From Telmatactis stephensoni (Eukaryota; Cnidaria; Anthozoa; Actiniaria; Isophelliidae): a DNA stretch of 64,000 nt. Positions 1 to 12,625 of the stretch are shown here, piece by piece. The translations under genes were made by a program, and so were the position numbers. The notes beneath the pieces are model-generated. The model was not told the origin of the DNA. It saw nothing but the letters and a program-made list of their open reading frames with translations, and made no database searches. Position 1 is the stretch's first letter; each line of letters begins with the position of its first letter. The stretch lies in assembly GCA_029948255.1 (NCBI GenBank), contig JALIZF010001616.1, positions 248,001 to 312,000 of the forward strand. Direction: 5' to 3'.

Positions 1-270
1 CCACCCTAAATCGCATCCAAATCAAAAACAAATACGCCAGAAGTGTTTATAAACAGTCAATCTTTATTTCAATCATAGTCTTGAGGGATATTTCTAAGTT
101 TTCGGCGAATTTGGAGGAATAATTAAACGTAGCAGCAAATAACCGTTAAAATCCACAGGAAGCCCAACCATCACACCGACACAATATGGTAAGCCTGTGG
201 GTTTATTTACTCATGTTTACTCTATTTTCACATAATCTTTTGCTACATTTGAAGATTACAAGGTTTTTAT
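1..270. other. 3' flank of the small secreted peptide gene
   Basis: No coding region is seen. On the minus strand an AATAAA-like signal directly overlaps the stop of the peptide gene (about 266-271) and another lies near 61-66, so this stretch probably contains its 3' UTR. One copy of the 12-mer GGGCTTCCTGTG lies on the minus strand at 154-165. Confidence 0.4.
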
Positions 271-2796
271 TTAGGACGTTTTTAGGACGTTTTCTTCAGG
301 AGGTTCAGAACTGTCTACTGATTCATCAGCTTCTTCCACTTCATCCGCATCTATGAACACAGCAAAAATCTAATTAGTTGTCTTACTATAGTCCATATGA
401 CGAATGATTTTGCTAGAAAGGCGGTCGGAAGTCTTGAGAGATGAAAATCAGTTTTTGCTTCGTTGACCGATGTAAAAAACTTCATAACTGACTTGCTTTT
501 TACTTCAAAAAGAAAAATATTGTGTGACAAGACATGTTAATTGACCTTTCACGACCTTTTCCGTCACGGACTGTACAGTACCCTGATTACACATGATCTG
601 GCTGCTCAGCTTAACTTTAACGTAAAAAAGCCCAAATGTTAACCGTTTACCGTGAAAATTACTACCCCTATATATGAGATAATACTTACGGCCTTGGGAC
701 ACATAGAAGTGCAGCAAAGGCCAGGATTGCAATAACGTTTCCCTGTCTTGATTGGTCTCTTGAGTTTGGTCGGTCTCTCAAAGTCTCTGCGAGAGTCTGT
801 AGTTAAAATATCAACAGTTATTATACATATATAATAAATTAACTCCCCAACAACAGCAACGTCTATTACCATAAAAATATATTTGAAAATTAGTTACACA
901 AAAATCGACATAGCAATTTATAGCTAAAAGGTAGAGTGATGGCACTTAACCCGTGAAACAAAATCTAGTAGTTAATGTCTAATAGTCTAATCAAAACAAA
1001 AGAAAACAATAGAAATAGTGTCTACTAATGTCTGTTAGACTAATACCTATTTCACGGATTAGACGTATTTCACTGGACTGTGAAATAGATACCAAACTAA
1101 TACGCATTAGTAAACCCTACTTTCATTGTGTTTTTGTTGTTGTTGTGTTGTTGTTCTCATTTGACTATATATTACACACTAACAGCTAATATTTATTTCA
1201 CAGTCCGATGAAAATCACTCTATGTGCTATCACTCTAGTTTACACTCTTTAGTACTTTATAGGAAATCATATGGTTTTGAGTGCAATTTGGAATCAAATT
1301 TGAACGAGTAGGATTTCAAAGAGTCCGAAATTGCACGAGCCTTTGGGCGAGTGCAATTTGAGCTTTTTGAAATCCAACGAGTTCATATTTATTTCAACTG
1401 AATTGCACGAGAAAGCCATATGATTTCCTATTAATAATATACATGAAAACATTTTGGAAACAAATGAGTTTTTTCTCTGCAAAAAAGCAATTTATGAATA
1501 ATACCTGAGCGCGCGAAAATTTCATTCAAAAACAACAAAATTGTCAGCTTTTTCGCCTTTTTTCCCATCAAAATCGTCCTATTTGAGATCAGAATGCGCA
1601 TAGACTTGGTGCTAGATAATGTGAACAACAGCAGAACTAAAAACTTTGATTTTGACGCTGTTTTTGAAAACTCAAATTTGCGCTAAATTTCCTTTTTTCT
1701 GCACTAAATTTCCTTTTTTTTGTACTAGATTTTCTTGAAACAGCATTGCTCTAAGCCAATCAGCATCGAGAAATTTTTTCATGTATATTATTACAAATGG
1801 CACTAATTTTAAACAATAGAAAACAAGAGAATTAGCATAAAATAGCACTATTTAGTGCTATTTATGTTGTACGGTTTTAGTGTTTGTACTCTACTCAGAA
1901 ATAACTGGAAAGCTAATCTACATGAATAAATGTATTAGTAAATAGTAAAGATCAAGAGAGCACAAATAAGAGAGCGAAACTTGTTAATGGGGCGCGCGCC
2001 GTGATGATATCTGTGCTATTTTTAATCGGATGCAGTTTAATTTTCGTCTTACCCTACTCCCGTGCGTCATAATTTGACACTTCCGGACCCAGAGAACCAA
2101 TTTTGAAAGTTTTCAAAAACAGCATTAAAATCAAAGGTGATCTTAGTTCAGCTCTTGTTCATATTATCTACCATCAAAATTGTGTACTTTCTTATTGATA
2201 AAGGAACTATTTTGATGAGAAAAAAGGCAAAAACGTTGAGGATTTTGTTGTTTTTTGAAAGAAATTTTAGCGGAAATGCGCGCGCTACTGACGCGTCACA
2301 CGTAATCGAGCGCGCGCTTAGGTTTATTCAAACATTTTCGCTCATTTAGATGAGAAAAACTCGTTTAATTTGTTTTTATAGTTTTTTATGTATGTTATTA
2401 ATTGGACATCAGATGGCTTTTTCATGGAATCAAGAATAAATTGGGTATCGATTGTGTGATCCCTCGCTCCTTCACAATAAGTGAGTTTTAAGAATGAATC
2501 ATATGATTAATTTTTACAAATTTTTCTACAGTTTTAGTTCTCAGTTCTTTTAATTTCTTTTATGTCTATGACAGATCATAGCGACTGAAAATTTCCATTT
2601 GGTTATCAAATTATGGGCGGTTATCGATTATATGGCGTTTTTGTAAGAAAATTAAGACAATCCAAATAAGTGGATATACATCCAAAATCGACCAGTACTC
2701 ACCGGCCCAATCAATCCTGCTTGCTTCATCAATACGATATGATGATACTGTGAATAACATTGCCATCATAGCCAAGAGAACAAAAGTCAGCTTCAT
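271..2796 (-). CDS. small secreted peptide precursor, four exons (predicted)
   Basis: Not recognised as a named family. Exon model: 2703-2796 (start codon, hydrophobic signal peptide beginning [14 protein letters not shown]), 690-796, 546-597 and 271-350 (stop). All joins are GT-AG and the phases agree (1, 0, 1); total 333 bp, 110 residues. Exon 2 has a GKR processing site followed by the spacing C-x4-CC-x3-C. The last exon is very acidic. This reads as a secretory prepropeptide releasing a short Cys-bearing peptide; it could be a toxin-like, antimicrobial or signalling peptide. The exon 3 donor (GTCAAT) is weak, so exon 3 is the least certain part. The 1.9-kb first intron carries two MITE/foldback insertions. 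A second copy of exon 1 lies at 6486-6579. Confidence 0.6.
932..1237. mobile_element. MITE with TAGAGTGAT/ATCACTCTA ends
   Basis: Begins TAGAGTGATGGCACTTAACC and ends in two copies of ATCACTCTA-type sequence (near 1215-1222 and 1229-1237). The end motif is shared with elements at 8622-8766, 29764-29887 and 55578-55701 and a partial end at 7815-7847. Flanking TA fits a Tc1/mariner-like target, by inference. Lies in the first intron of the peptide gene. Confidence 0.65.
1260..1430. mobile_element. foldback hairpin with conserved CGAG apex (copy 1)
   Basis: Imperfect inverted repeat from TAGGAAATCATATGG to its complement at 1416-1430. The apex CGAGCCTTTGGGCGAG at 1336-1351 is shared with four other hairpins in the window whose stems differ. 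Confidence 0.7.
1790..1895. mobile_element. MITE fragment, GTACTCTA-ended family
   Basis: AT-rich stretch ending TTAGTGTTTGTACTCTA. The ending and the GCACTATTTAGTGCTATTTA interior resemble the fuller element at 15500-15646. Confidence 0.4.
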
Positions 2797-3142
2797 CTTG
2801 GGCTTGTTCCTTTGCCTTTTTGGAATGTGTTGCTGTTGCTGATGATATGTTAGAAGTAATGATATAGCCGCTTCTGCTTCTTTCTCGGTTCTATTTATGT
2901 CTAATTGATATGTGGCATAATTGGGGCAAAACAAAGCAGACTAAAACAGACCAACTGAAAACAGAGCAGTACAAAATAGACCAAAGCAAAGCAAATCAAA
3001 GCAGAGAGTTGACAACAACGGACCAAGGCAGGGCAGAGCAGAGCAGAAAGTTGTTTGTTCGATTTATTAGCCCTGATCAAAATACTGATCATGAATTGGA
3101 CTTCAAATTTGCAAAATATAATCCTGATAAGCAGAAAGGATA
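2671..3142. repeat. segmental duplication copy A (signal-peptide exon and upstream)
   Basis: Matches 6452-7049 at high identity, from GTGGATATACATCC through the signal-peptide exon to a stretch ending near CCTGATAAGCA. Copy A has only a few AGAGC units where copy B has about 150 bp, and copy A is followed by triplet arrays. Confidence 0.8.
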
Positions 3143-3475
<333 letters not shown>

Positions 3476-3659
3476 ACAACTACAAGAGTGAACCCGATAA
3501 GAGAGGCTATAGAAAAAGAATGCATCAGTTTCGTTGTTTCAAGGGATTTGAAGAAATGGCTGAAAGAATTGAACGGAAGGTTTTTGAGACCTAAGGTTGC
3601 TGGGTGCAGCTTGCTTTCAGAGACATATCACCGGTATTCCATCAAACCGAGATAACACG

Positions 3660-3771
<112 letters not shown>

Positions 3772-3817
3772 TATATGTAATAGGACTCCACGCTGTCCAA
3801 TTTGAAAATGATTGGAC

Positions 3818-3897
3818 GAAAAAAATTCCGAGGACTGCCAAAATTGGACGAGGCCGTAGGCCGAGTCCAATTTGGCAGTCAGAGGAATTTTTTGAGT
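3818..3897. mobile_element. foldback hairpin with conserved CGAG apex (copy 2)
   Basis: Stem of about 30 bp (AAATTCC...GGACTGCC...TTGGAC) around the apex CGAGGCCGTAGGCCGAG at 3849-3865. Confidence 0.7.
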
Positions 3898-4137
3898 TTT
3901 TTATTTTTTGAGTTTTTTATTAATTATTAATTATATAAGCTTAACTGGCCAACATTTTCGGTACGATTCATCTAGCAAGCTTCTTTGCAAACCAAGCAAG
4001 ACAACTTGTACACAACGAAGTACATTATTCATGATGAGTTTTTGAATGCAAAAAAACATCTTATTGAAAATAAAAATATACACTGTAAGGTCCATGAAAT
4101 ACATTTTATTGGATGATTAACTTTTCTGCACATTTTC

Positions 4138-4354
4138 ATTTACCAATTTCATTCAGAAAGTGTTTCCATGCAAGCAGCGAGGACGATACTCGCCAAAGCC
4201 AACTGAATTTCAAATGACTTCAAAAACTCTCTCAAAAATGGCCCTGCAGAGAAACATTGGCACTATCACGGCGGCTAAATGTGGACAGTGGTACAGATTT
4301 ATGCAAACGTACATTCCAAGATGTTTAAATAATGAAGAAATTGAAGGATAATTA
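4138..4354 (+). other. possible terminal exon, unrecognised
   Basis: A frame of about 64 codons follows an acceptor-like TTTCATTCAG at about 4148-4157, starts KVFPCKQRG and ends in a stop at 4349-4351. Composition is protein-like, with Cys in CKQRG, KCGQW and PRCL. No partner exon or family was recognised, so it may be a chance ORF or a transposon scrap. Confidence 0.25.
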
Positions 4355-5118
4355 CAAAACAATTTTGAAATTTCTTTTTCCTTAGTTAATTGTTATTACT
4401 ACACACATGATTGTCAGTTCACGTTAATGAATAACCATTTTGATTAAACGATTGTATGAAGATGCAGTTGATTGTGCGTCTCTATGCAAATTGCATTATT
4501 GTATGTATCTAATGCGCCATTGATTGTCATACTATGCAATTGATTTTCTATTAGTGTTAATGATTAACCATTGCACGATATTGAAAGTATATTTGTTATC
4601 TTTGATTGTCCAAAAGTGCAATTGTTCATCTGATGATGCAATTGAATGTTAATATATATGCAAATAGCCTTATTGAAAGTTCGTTCGCGTTAATGAAGTT
4701 TATGGAAGTGCTAATGAACGTATATTCGCCGTATAGTTTCAACTGTTGACGTAAATGAATGTATTTTTTGCGTAAATGAACAGCAAAAGGTGTAAAAGAA
4801 AATTCATCGACGATTTTTTGATTAGCGCGTTCAGAAGCAAAAATTTCAGGTTTTGCGAGAAAATGAACAAAAATGTTACATGACTTGTATACCACTCTTA
4901 AAAATCATTGTCTTGGCCGGATCTATTGAAAATCACAGAAAGTGTAGAACTTAGACTTGGTAATAACTGGGAGCAAGGATTTTGTTGTATCTTGTCAGAG
5001 TGGGTTGTTATCGTAAATAGTACAAAACATATGAATTTTTGTATACAAAAAAATAAAACCGTTTTTATTCAAAAACTATGAGCACAATTATTTTGACACT
5101 GCCTCAGAATGTACACCT
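4355..5118. other. AT-rich intergenic DNA, nothing recognised
   Basis: No exon, known repeat structure or RNA gene could be supported here. Short ATG-containing frames are random. Confidence 0.5.
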
Positions 5119-5190
5119 AGTTAAAAACTAACCACACCCTATTTCCATTGTTTAATGTAGGTTTTGAATTTCGGGGGAAGACCCGGGACA
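5119..5190 (+). repeat. dispersed repeat, also at 46325-46398
   Basis: The stretch from AAAAACTAACCACACCCTAT to GACCCGGGACA recurs inverted at 46325-46398, inside an intron of the receptor kinase gene. Confidence 0.7.
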
Positions 5191-5346
5191 GGTTTTGAAT
5201 TTTGAATTCAAGACCTGCATCAAGTTTCTTACCAAGTTACTAGTCATACCATACACACATTACACACATTTGAGAAGTTTTACCTTCAATGCACTGCATT
5301 TGAGATTTTAGACACACACTAGAAGTCAGAAAGTCTTAACATTTAA

Positions 5347-5691
5347 AGGGCCACTTGGACGAAAATCGGTTATATTCAAAACCGATTAAAACTGATTATT
5401 TCTATCTGAAGATGAACATAGCTGAATAACTAGGCCATCATCGTTTGAGTTTTGCGATAAATGTCCCTCATTATAGAGAAATTATCATTCAAAATCTTAA
5501 AGAACAATACGGTTGTATGTATGACGTCATACATACACAATTTGAAAGCTTGAATACTTGATAGTTTCTACCTGTTTCTTTTGAATGCAAAGAAAATGTT
5601 ACTTCATGGTGACTATTGGATTCATTAAGCAAAAATTAAGTAATGTTTTAAGCCATTCTTTAATTTTCATGGATTTTCGTCCAAGTAGCAC
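5347..5691. mobile_element. MITE with 5-bp target duplication TTTAA (copy 1)
   Basis: Inverted ends AGGGCCACTTGGACGAAAAT and its near complement (ATTTTCGTCCAAGTAGCAC), flanked on both sides by TTTAA (5342-5346, 5692-5696). A second copy at 29581-29926 is flanked by TTGAA. Non-coding, 345 bp. Confidence 0.8.
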
Positions 5692-5744
5692 TTTAAGGAA
5701 TTGACTATTCTGATCTTAAAAAAATCGCAAATGATATCTTACGC

Positions 5745-5825
5745 ATCGACCCTACCGAGCCTCGAACCCTCAACCCGTTGAATCTTAGTCCATTCACTTA
5801 CCACTATGCTATCCGGTAAATCGTT
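5745..5825 (-). repeat. tRNA-like SINE head
   Basis: On the minus strand an A-box-like TAGCATAGTGGTAAGTGA and a B-box-like GGGTTCGAGGCTC are spaced as in tRNA. No acceptor stem pairs, so this is read as a SINE head, not a tRNA gene. Confidence 0.55.
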
Positions 5826-6086
5826 GACCACCATGGAATTTTAAGAAGCTTTATCTCAACACACATTTTGTAAATTAGTATTCAAAATCCCCTCTGGGAA
5901 TTACTAATAAACGTATTGTATTGTATTGTATTTTAGCTATTGTTCGACGTTAATTTAATGCAAATATAAATCACTCGATATAAATTGGATTTGATACTAT
6001 AACTCAAATCCGATGATTTGAGTTCTTATTTCCAGAATTTTTGCATTGAAACAATAAAAATGGGGTTTGGTTAGTTTTTAAACCAC

Positions 6087-6186
6087 TTCAAACGCACGGG
6101 CTCGGGTTTGCATTGAAATTCAAGACCTCGGGCCTGCGGCCCTCGGTCTTGAATTTCAATGCAAACCCTCGCCCTAGCGTTTGAAC
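6087..6186. mobile_element. foldback hairpin with conserved CGAG apex (copy 3)
   Basis: Near-perfect stem (GGGTTTGCATTGAAATTC...GAC) around CTCGGGCCTGCGGCCCTCG at 6127-6145, the reverse complement of the apex pattern of the other copies. It abuts a TGGGGTTTGGTTAGTTTTTA stretch like that at 5119 and 46398. Confidence 0.75.
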
Positions 6187-6432
6187 CTTTATCTAACAAC
6201 TTTACCGTTGGATATGTGGCTCTAAAAGTTTAGACCGATTTTTCTCGAAAATGAGCTTTAAGTAAAGAAGACGACATAATGATTTCTTCACTAAAATAAA
6301 ACGGATTTCAATCAAATATACTTTTTTTAAAACTTCATTCTATATCTAGACAAGTGTGAAAAGATCTTGGCAAAAGACGCTCTGGAGCGGGAGCTACGGC
6401 TGTTTAAACGTCGCTAGTTGACCGTGAAAAAA

Positions 6433-6452
6433 ACTAGACCGAGCTACCTTAA
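6433..6452. mobile_element. right end of a TTAA-target element
   Basis: GAGCTACC followed by TTAA (6449-6452) matches the right end GAGCCACC/TTAA of the element at 26572-27271. It sits exactly where duplication copy B begins to match copy A. The left end was not found. Confidence 0.45.
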
Positions 6453-6485
6453 GTGGATATACATCCAAAATCGATCAGTACTCAC

Positions 6486-7059
<574 letters not shown>

Positions 7060-7365
7060 TCACATTCTTTCTCGTGTTGACAAATTTTCTTCCCGCGTCA
7101 AACTCTCTGATGCGGCCCTTTTTTCTTTTTTCTTTTTTTTCAAAATGAACATCGAAAATTTCCTCCAATTTGTGTCGAGCGCTAACAATAGTCTAAAACC
7201 ATGAAACAACTTAACAACTAAATAGCATCAAATAGTAGCAAAATCCTTTGTTCTCCATTGTTTAATTTGCATTGTGATCGTATATGCAGATCATGGGAAA
7301 CAAGAAGATATACCACTAGAAGCAATTGTAAATTTATTAACACATTTTAAAGGAGAATTATGAAT

Positions 7366-7743
7366 TGTGATATTGATATTGATATTGGATTTATATAGCG
7401 CACTTTATCTATATACATATTCAAAGGCGCTTTACAATGATATGAAAGAGGTGATCAGTATGAAGTAGACACTGAGGGTGGTCACTGCCAGGGTTTTATT
7501 ACGTCCTCAGTGGTTCTTTTACGTCCCTCCAATGCTGGGTTAGATAGTGTGGAGAGACGGGACCTACGGTTTAACGTCCTTATCCGAGAAGACTTGAAGG
7601 TCTAACCATTTGCAGATGTAATTACAAAGGCAGCACCTTCTCCTCAATTATTTAAAGACCCTGAGTGTTGGTCCGGCCGGGATTCGGACCCCGACCTCCC
7701 GCACGAGAGACCGACGCTCAACCAACTGAGCCAACCGGGCGGC
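7366..7743 (-). mobile_element. tRNA-derived SINE, about 375 bp
   Basis: On the minus strand the head at 7743 reads GGCTCAGTTGGTTGAGCG (A box) and GGGGTCCGAATCCC (B box). The body follows, then a GCGCTTTGAA...TATAAATCC tail region and a (AATATC)n end at about 7366-7388. This is SINE architecture; the family was not identified. Confidence 0.75.
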
Positions 7744-8282
7744 AATTAGTGTATAGCAGTCAAAATTCAACAAAAGGAAATAAGTGAATTGGGATCCACT
7801 AGAGTTAGCTTAGTAACTATTTCACAGCCCGATGAAAATCACTCTATCTAAGGGGCTGTTTAATAATTACATAATAATTACATTTGATGATGACGAGGCG
7901 AGCCAGCCCGGTAAGCGGACCGCCTTCTTTTGTTCTGTGGCCCGCCTCCATATAAACAGCTCCTAATAAAGTTAGTATCCTTTGTATTTCACATATGAAT
8001 TTCATAAGGTGAAATTTTGCATGCAAATTACCCTTGAATCAGTGCAAGGCTCTTCTGTTGTTGTCTTGTTTGCTTGTTTGTATCAGATTTTTTCCAAATA
8101 CTATATATTGAACCAAGCTTTTTTTATTTTTCCAGATTTTCCTGTTACCAAGATATTCATTTATAATATATCTGCACTAATTGTATATTGTGAATAATTG
8201 ATTCATGTGTGTTAACTAAAGTTTTTTGTATATGTTGATCGATGTATATAAAAGCTGGAAGTTTGAAATCCCCGTGTGCTAT
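7744..8282. other. intergenic, one MITE end only
   Basis: TTCACAGCCCGATGAAAATCACTCTA at 7820-7847 (described by its end ATCACTCTA) is an end of the TAGAGTGAT family. Nothing else could be supported. Confidence 0.45.
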
Positions 8283-8548
8283 TGCAATTACCCTATCGCA
8301 TAATGACGTCACACCAAAACATTCTATTGTTTTGAAGCTAAGGATTATGGTCACCAGAGGGGATCAGAGTGATTGCATATCAAATAAAATGCAGATGAGC
8401 AATCACTGATACATGATATATATCAAAACTCGATACATTGAAGTTCTACTTCGAAAAGGAATATTAATAGGTCCCAATTTCCACTGTTTCTGAGCATCTA
8501 TCCCCAATGTAAACAAACTGTGACGTCATTATGCGATAGGGCAATTAT
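8283..8548. mobile_element. foldback/MITE with 28-bp inverted ends
   Basis: AATTACCCTATCGCATAATG plus GACGTCACA at the left is repeated inverted at 8519-8547 with one change. The interior is non-coding. Target duplication unclear. Confidence 0.7.
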
Positions 8549-8621
8549 TATTCATTTCTTTTTATCATTTTGAGCTACCTTCACTACACTACTAAGAACA
8601 CATGGCTTAGATTTATGCTTT

Positions 8622-8766
8622 TGTACAGAGCGAAAAAACTGTGAAATAAAAATTGATGCTAATGTGTAATAGTTTAATAGACACAGAAAAGAAAACAATG
8701 GAAATAAGGTCTATACTATTGATAGTGTCTATTAGTCTATTTCACGGTTTTTTTGCAATCACTCTA
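8622..8766. mobile_element. MITE, TAGAGTGAT family, diverged
   Basis: Right end ...GCAATCACTCTA, interior TATTTCACGG and GTCTATTAGTCTA shared with 932-1237; the left end is diverged. Confidence 0.5.
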
Positions 8767-9246
8767 CACTCTGAATACAAACTTAGCTGAAGTTTAGCTA
8801 GGCATGTCTTATAACATTGAGTGGAGAGAGGAGGGGAGGAGAATGAATTGCGCGACATTTCCCAAAGCAATTTGTCCAAGATAGTTGTTGACATTATATT
8901 TCTTTGTGCTTTTTTGCATTTTATGTTTTGACTGCCAGTAACCACATGTCCTCATAGAGGGCTATTTTTCTTTCATATTTTAATATGAAAACATTTGAAA
9001 ACATAAACACGCTTACTATCAGATCATCAGATCACGTACAACACAAGTCTAACACAGAATTTCAGTCTCCTTCGTTTTCGACATTCAAATTCAGTACAAA
9101 AACCGGCCCTATAGCTCTGATCTCATGACTGTTTAGATGGGAAATATACAATTGACTTCAATTCCCTCTATTGCTGTTCGTTTAGCAAAATATGCAGTGA
9201 GAACAGTGAGGGGCACTCTGCTTTGATGATAAGAGCTCGAATTAAT
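8767..9246. other. intergenic, nothing recognised
   Basis: No gene, repeat structure or RNA could be supported. Confidence 0.45.
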
Positions 9247-9415
9247 TCTGGCTTACATCTGATGCTTGAAACGGAGAAAGTGTACAACTTGAAGAAGTCC
9301 CTTTAGAATTCATTTTTTGGTCGCAGAATCGGAGATCGAGTTCAAAATAGCTGTCCATTCTAAATGCTCTTATAATGGAGTTGGGTATGCCTCAAGTAAA
9401 AAGCTCCAATGCCGG
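9247..9415 (+). repeat. dispersed repeat, also at 21757-21915
   Basis: Starts CTTACATCTGATGCTTGA and ends TGCCTCAAGTAAAAAGCTC; about 90% identical to 21757-21915 by eye. No ORF. Confidence 0.75.
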
Positions 9416-9484
9416 ACAAAAAGGTTAAGACAAAACGAAAAAAAATGTTGCTTTTTGAGTAAACCCATCACTTTCAGTTAATTG

Positions 9485-9592
9485 TTCTCCCCTCTCCCCC
9501 TCTCACCCAATGTTGAGGTAGGTGCACAATGTCGTCCATAGAATGGGCTATCGTCTGGTACAACATTGACCCGGGGGGGAGGGGGATTCAAC
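9485..9592. repeat. C-rich/G-rich foldback, related to 30279-30380
   Basis: TCTCCCCCTCTC...CAATGTTG at the left and CAACATTGACC...GGGGGAGG at the right form an inverted repeat; the same layout occurs at 30279-30380. Confidence 0.5.
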
Positions 9593-9849
9593 AAATAACT
9601 TGTAAGGAAGAGGCGACCTAATCAAGTAACAGCTGAAATGTATGGATTTCATAACTGTCTCAAGGGTTTTTGTCCGTGATTGTCGACTTTACTTTTTTCT
9701 GCTCAAATGGCCTGTTTTTCACCTTCAATTTAGATTCCTTATGTAAGACACGATTAAATGGAAATTTCAGAAAGCTTACTTATGAAAAAAAGTGAAAAAA
9801 TGGACTTTGTACTCAGAGGGCAACAGACGAGACTAAGAATTTTGGGTTT

Positions 9850-9959
9850 ATACTTCATGGCTGAATGGCCACATATAGTCGCTCTTGGGGTTAGGTTTAG
9901 GGTAAATATTAGGAAAACGGCAAAAGTAAGACGACTATATGGTATTCAGCCATGAAGTA
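9850..9959. mobile_element. short foldback MITE
   Basis: Inverted ends TACTTCATGGCTGAAT / ATTCAGCCATGAAGTA and a second paired block (CATATAGTCG), 110 bp in total. Confidence 0.65.
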
Positions 9960-10392
9960 CTTGATGAATTTTGAATAACTATCTGGATCCTTTTCGAAAT
10001 TTTTACCCGGCCTGGCTACTTTTACCCCTCTGATAACGAGAGAATCCCAAGACTAGTGAAACTACGCTAACTACGAAAATGTTTGTGGAATTTCAGGTAT
10101 GAAATGATATTGTCCTTGTTAATTGAGGCATTAACATTAATAAACTAGACGCATGATTGCGTGAGCCCAGGCACTCTCAGGCTCTAAGTGTCGGGATCCC
10201 TGTGTACTTCAATGTTGACTTTATGAATGGCTTGTAATCACTAAAGAAATGTACAACTTTGTGTAACTGAGCTTTCAGAGAATTATATATCACATTTAGC
10301 CTGACATGTAAAACACGAGAAACTTGAATACAACTGATTTACAGTATTCATTATTTGTATAATATCACTTGCAGAACTAATTCTTTGAGTGT

Positions 10393-10867
10393 TACAGTAA
10401 AAACCCGTGTGTAAGAACCTAGGTACTTTAAGAACCTTCTGGCAGAAATTTGCTTCTTTAATACCCCAAAATATAAGAACCTGTTTAGCCAAACAAATTC
10501 CAACAGGTTCTTATATGTGGGGTTTAACTACAGTACTGTATTTAATTGATATTTTTTTTTTTTACCAAAAACCAACCTGTTACAGCAGTATTTCCATATT
10601 GACAGTTCTTGATGGAAAGATACATCGTTATATATCATTGATCAATTGATTTTGTGGCAACATGGGATCATGATTAATAAATATTTATAATGAAGAACAA
10701 ACCACATTATACTATTTTCTGATAATCAACAGCGGTGTCTACTACCGATAGGAAATTAAGAACCTAATTAAGAACCTACTTAGCCTAAACTGTCAAAACG
10801 TACTCCATAATACAAGAACCTGTTTTGCCAAACTGAAAAAAGGTTCTTACACGCGGGTTTTTACTGT
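10393..10867. mobile_element. Tc1/mariner-pogo-like nonautonomous element
   Basis: Ends TACAGTAAAAACCCG and its complement CGGGTTTTTACTGTA, followed inward by TGTAAGAACCT. CAGT-A-AACCC ends next to TA are typical of mariner/Tigger-type elements. An internal end-like stretch at 10500-10535 (GTGGGGTTTAACTACAGTA) suggests nesting or rearrangement. No transposase. Confidence 0.65.
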
Positions 10868-10964
10868 ATTGTAAATCAAAGAGCACAAACTCATTGTAAC
10901 ACATTGTTGTCCTGCATTTTGTCCAAATACCAAGTAAGTCAACTCATCACCTTAATTGGCTATT

Positions 10965-11347
10965 TCAAGCTGCTATTGTTTTGTTAGGATCATTAAAAAT
11001 TGGAGGACCAGGATTTTTTTCTATGCCTCGAGTTCTTCGATAACAATTATACAAAAATGTCGTTTTATTTTGTTTTCTAACATTGACATGTAAACAGTAC
11101 ACTGTCAGATGACGAAGGTATACATGAAAGAATACGTGCATAGACAATTTCTAACCTTTCTGCTCTTGTTCCTTAGAGATTTCAAAGTTCTTATCGGTAT
11201 TCTGCTTGGCTCACGATCACGTGTAAATCGACGACGATGCTTACATAGACGGTTATTTAGATCAGTATTAGATATTAACTTTGATATATTATCGATAGAA
11301 TCACTCATAGATAGCTGTGATGTAGCATGATTCTCGATAAGGTTCAC
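10965..11347 (-). pseudogene. LINE 5'-end remnant with 2A-like motif
   Basis: A minus-strand frame at about 10996-11050 reads RRTRGIEKNPGPP. The NPGP core with upstream E matches 2A-like ribosome-skipping motifs, which are known at the N-termini of some invertebrate non-LTR retrotransposon proteins; the usual D is G here. A basic stretch at 11105-11347 lies in another frame, so the element is frame-shifted and decayed. No reverse transcriptase domain follows. Confidence 0.5.
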
Positions 11348-11349
11348 TC

Positions 11350-12290
11350 ATAAAATTAATGTTCGCACTGACCCGTTCCGAAAACGCTCGACATCTTTAG
11401 TGTGGGTCTACCACGATAGATGTGTACATATTTTGTATGTGTTTTGAGTATATTATCCATAGTATTTGTGCTAGCTTACTTTCAGTCGCTGAAGCTTCGT
11501 TTTCTCCGCCCGCATTACCAGATCACATAAGTTGTGCGTAGATACGTTCGCGCATGCGTGTTAAGGACATGACTGCGATTTTGGACTCAAGGCAAAAACT
11601 AATAAAGCTGAAATTTCAATCCAGGACCCCTACGGGGTGTGCCTGGGTAACAAGTGTTGCTTGAAAACTTTCCGTAAACTCAGAACATACAATAGGCTAA
11701 CAAACTGCTGGCCACAAGTATCGCAGTAGCAACACTGACACGTGATCCACCAGTAGGTTTGGTTCCAAGAGGTTTGGTTTTCTCCACGAGCCAATCATAA
11801 AGGTCCGTTATTTTTGCTCCTTCATAAAAACACCTAATTTCTCACGTGACTGGCGATGGTAATCATTTATATAATCCAACTGAAATTAATTCAAAAAGTT
11901 GTCAGTGAGGGTGGAGTGGGAGGGGGATTTTTTTGCGCTATGCTGATCATGCAGTGAAGCGCCACTAACACGTACCTCTTGTTTTGTAAGTAAGTCTACA
12001 AGGATCAACTTAGGTTCAAGCGGCGCCTAAAACAAATAAATGATGAATCCTCAATTAAAGGAAGCACCAATATATTACGCCAACAATGCGTAGTCTTTGT
12101 TATTTAACAAACAGATTCCATTTTTCTGTGCGTCTATACTCTAATAAACGCACAGATGACATCAAAATGTGAGGACAAAAAGTATGCAAAGGGACGAAGT
12201 CGAGTGGCATGATTGTTGTTCTCATTTCTGAGGTCTTCAGACCCACGAAAAAATGGGCTTCATTGGTTTTAAATATTCATTGAAACATTT
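11350..12290. other. intergenic, nothing recognised
   Basis: No exon with convincing borders. The missing 3' exons of the aminopeptidase gene were looked for here and not found. Confidence 0.4.
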
Positions 12291-12625
12291 CAACCAATCA
12301 GAGCACGCGTAAGATTCAGTGACACCAACTGTGCGTGTGTACTGTAATCATACATGGCTCTCGACCAATCAGAGCGCGCGTAATATACCCGCATAGATTT
12401 CTCCGTGAGTCTGTACTCAAACATATGCACAGAATACGCCACAATTGGAGAGAGGAAGTCATACTTTTGTGTTCTCATTTTGACGTCATCTGTATATCTA
12501 TTAGAGTAAAAACGCACGGAATATAATGATGATATCTATTTGTTAAATTGCAGCCAATCAGAGTGCGCGAAAGATGCAATCTCTTCGGCTCTCAGCCTAT
12601 ACCAATCAGAGCGCGCGTAATATAC
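12291..12625. repeat. CCAATCAGAGCGCGCGTAA repeat cluster
   Basis: Four copies of CCAATCAGAGNGCGCG(T/A)AA at about 12294, 12364, 12553 and 12602, three followed within a few bases by ATACC or AGATTCA/AGATGCA. Looks like a decayed tandem repeat or the ends of nested MITEs. Confidence 0.6.

Noticed and set aside
7680..7743. True tRNA gene
   Set aside because: tRNA-like boxes only; continues into a 375-bp SINE with a repeat tail.
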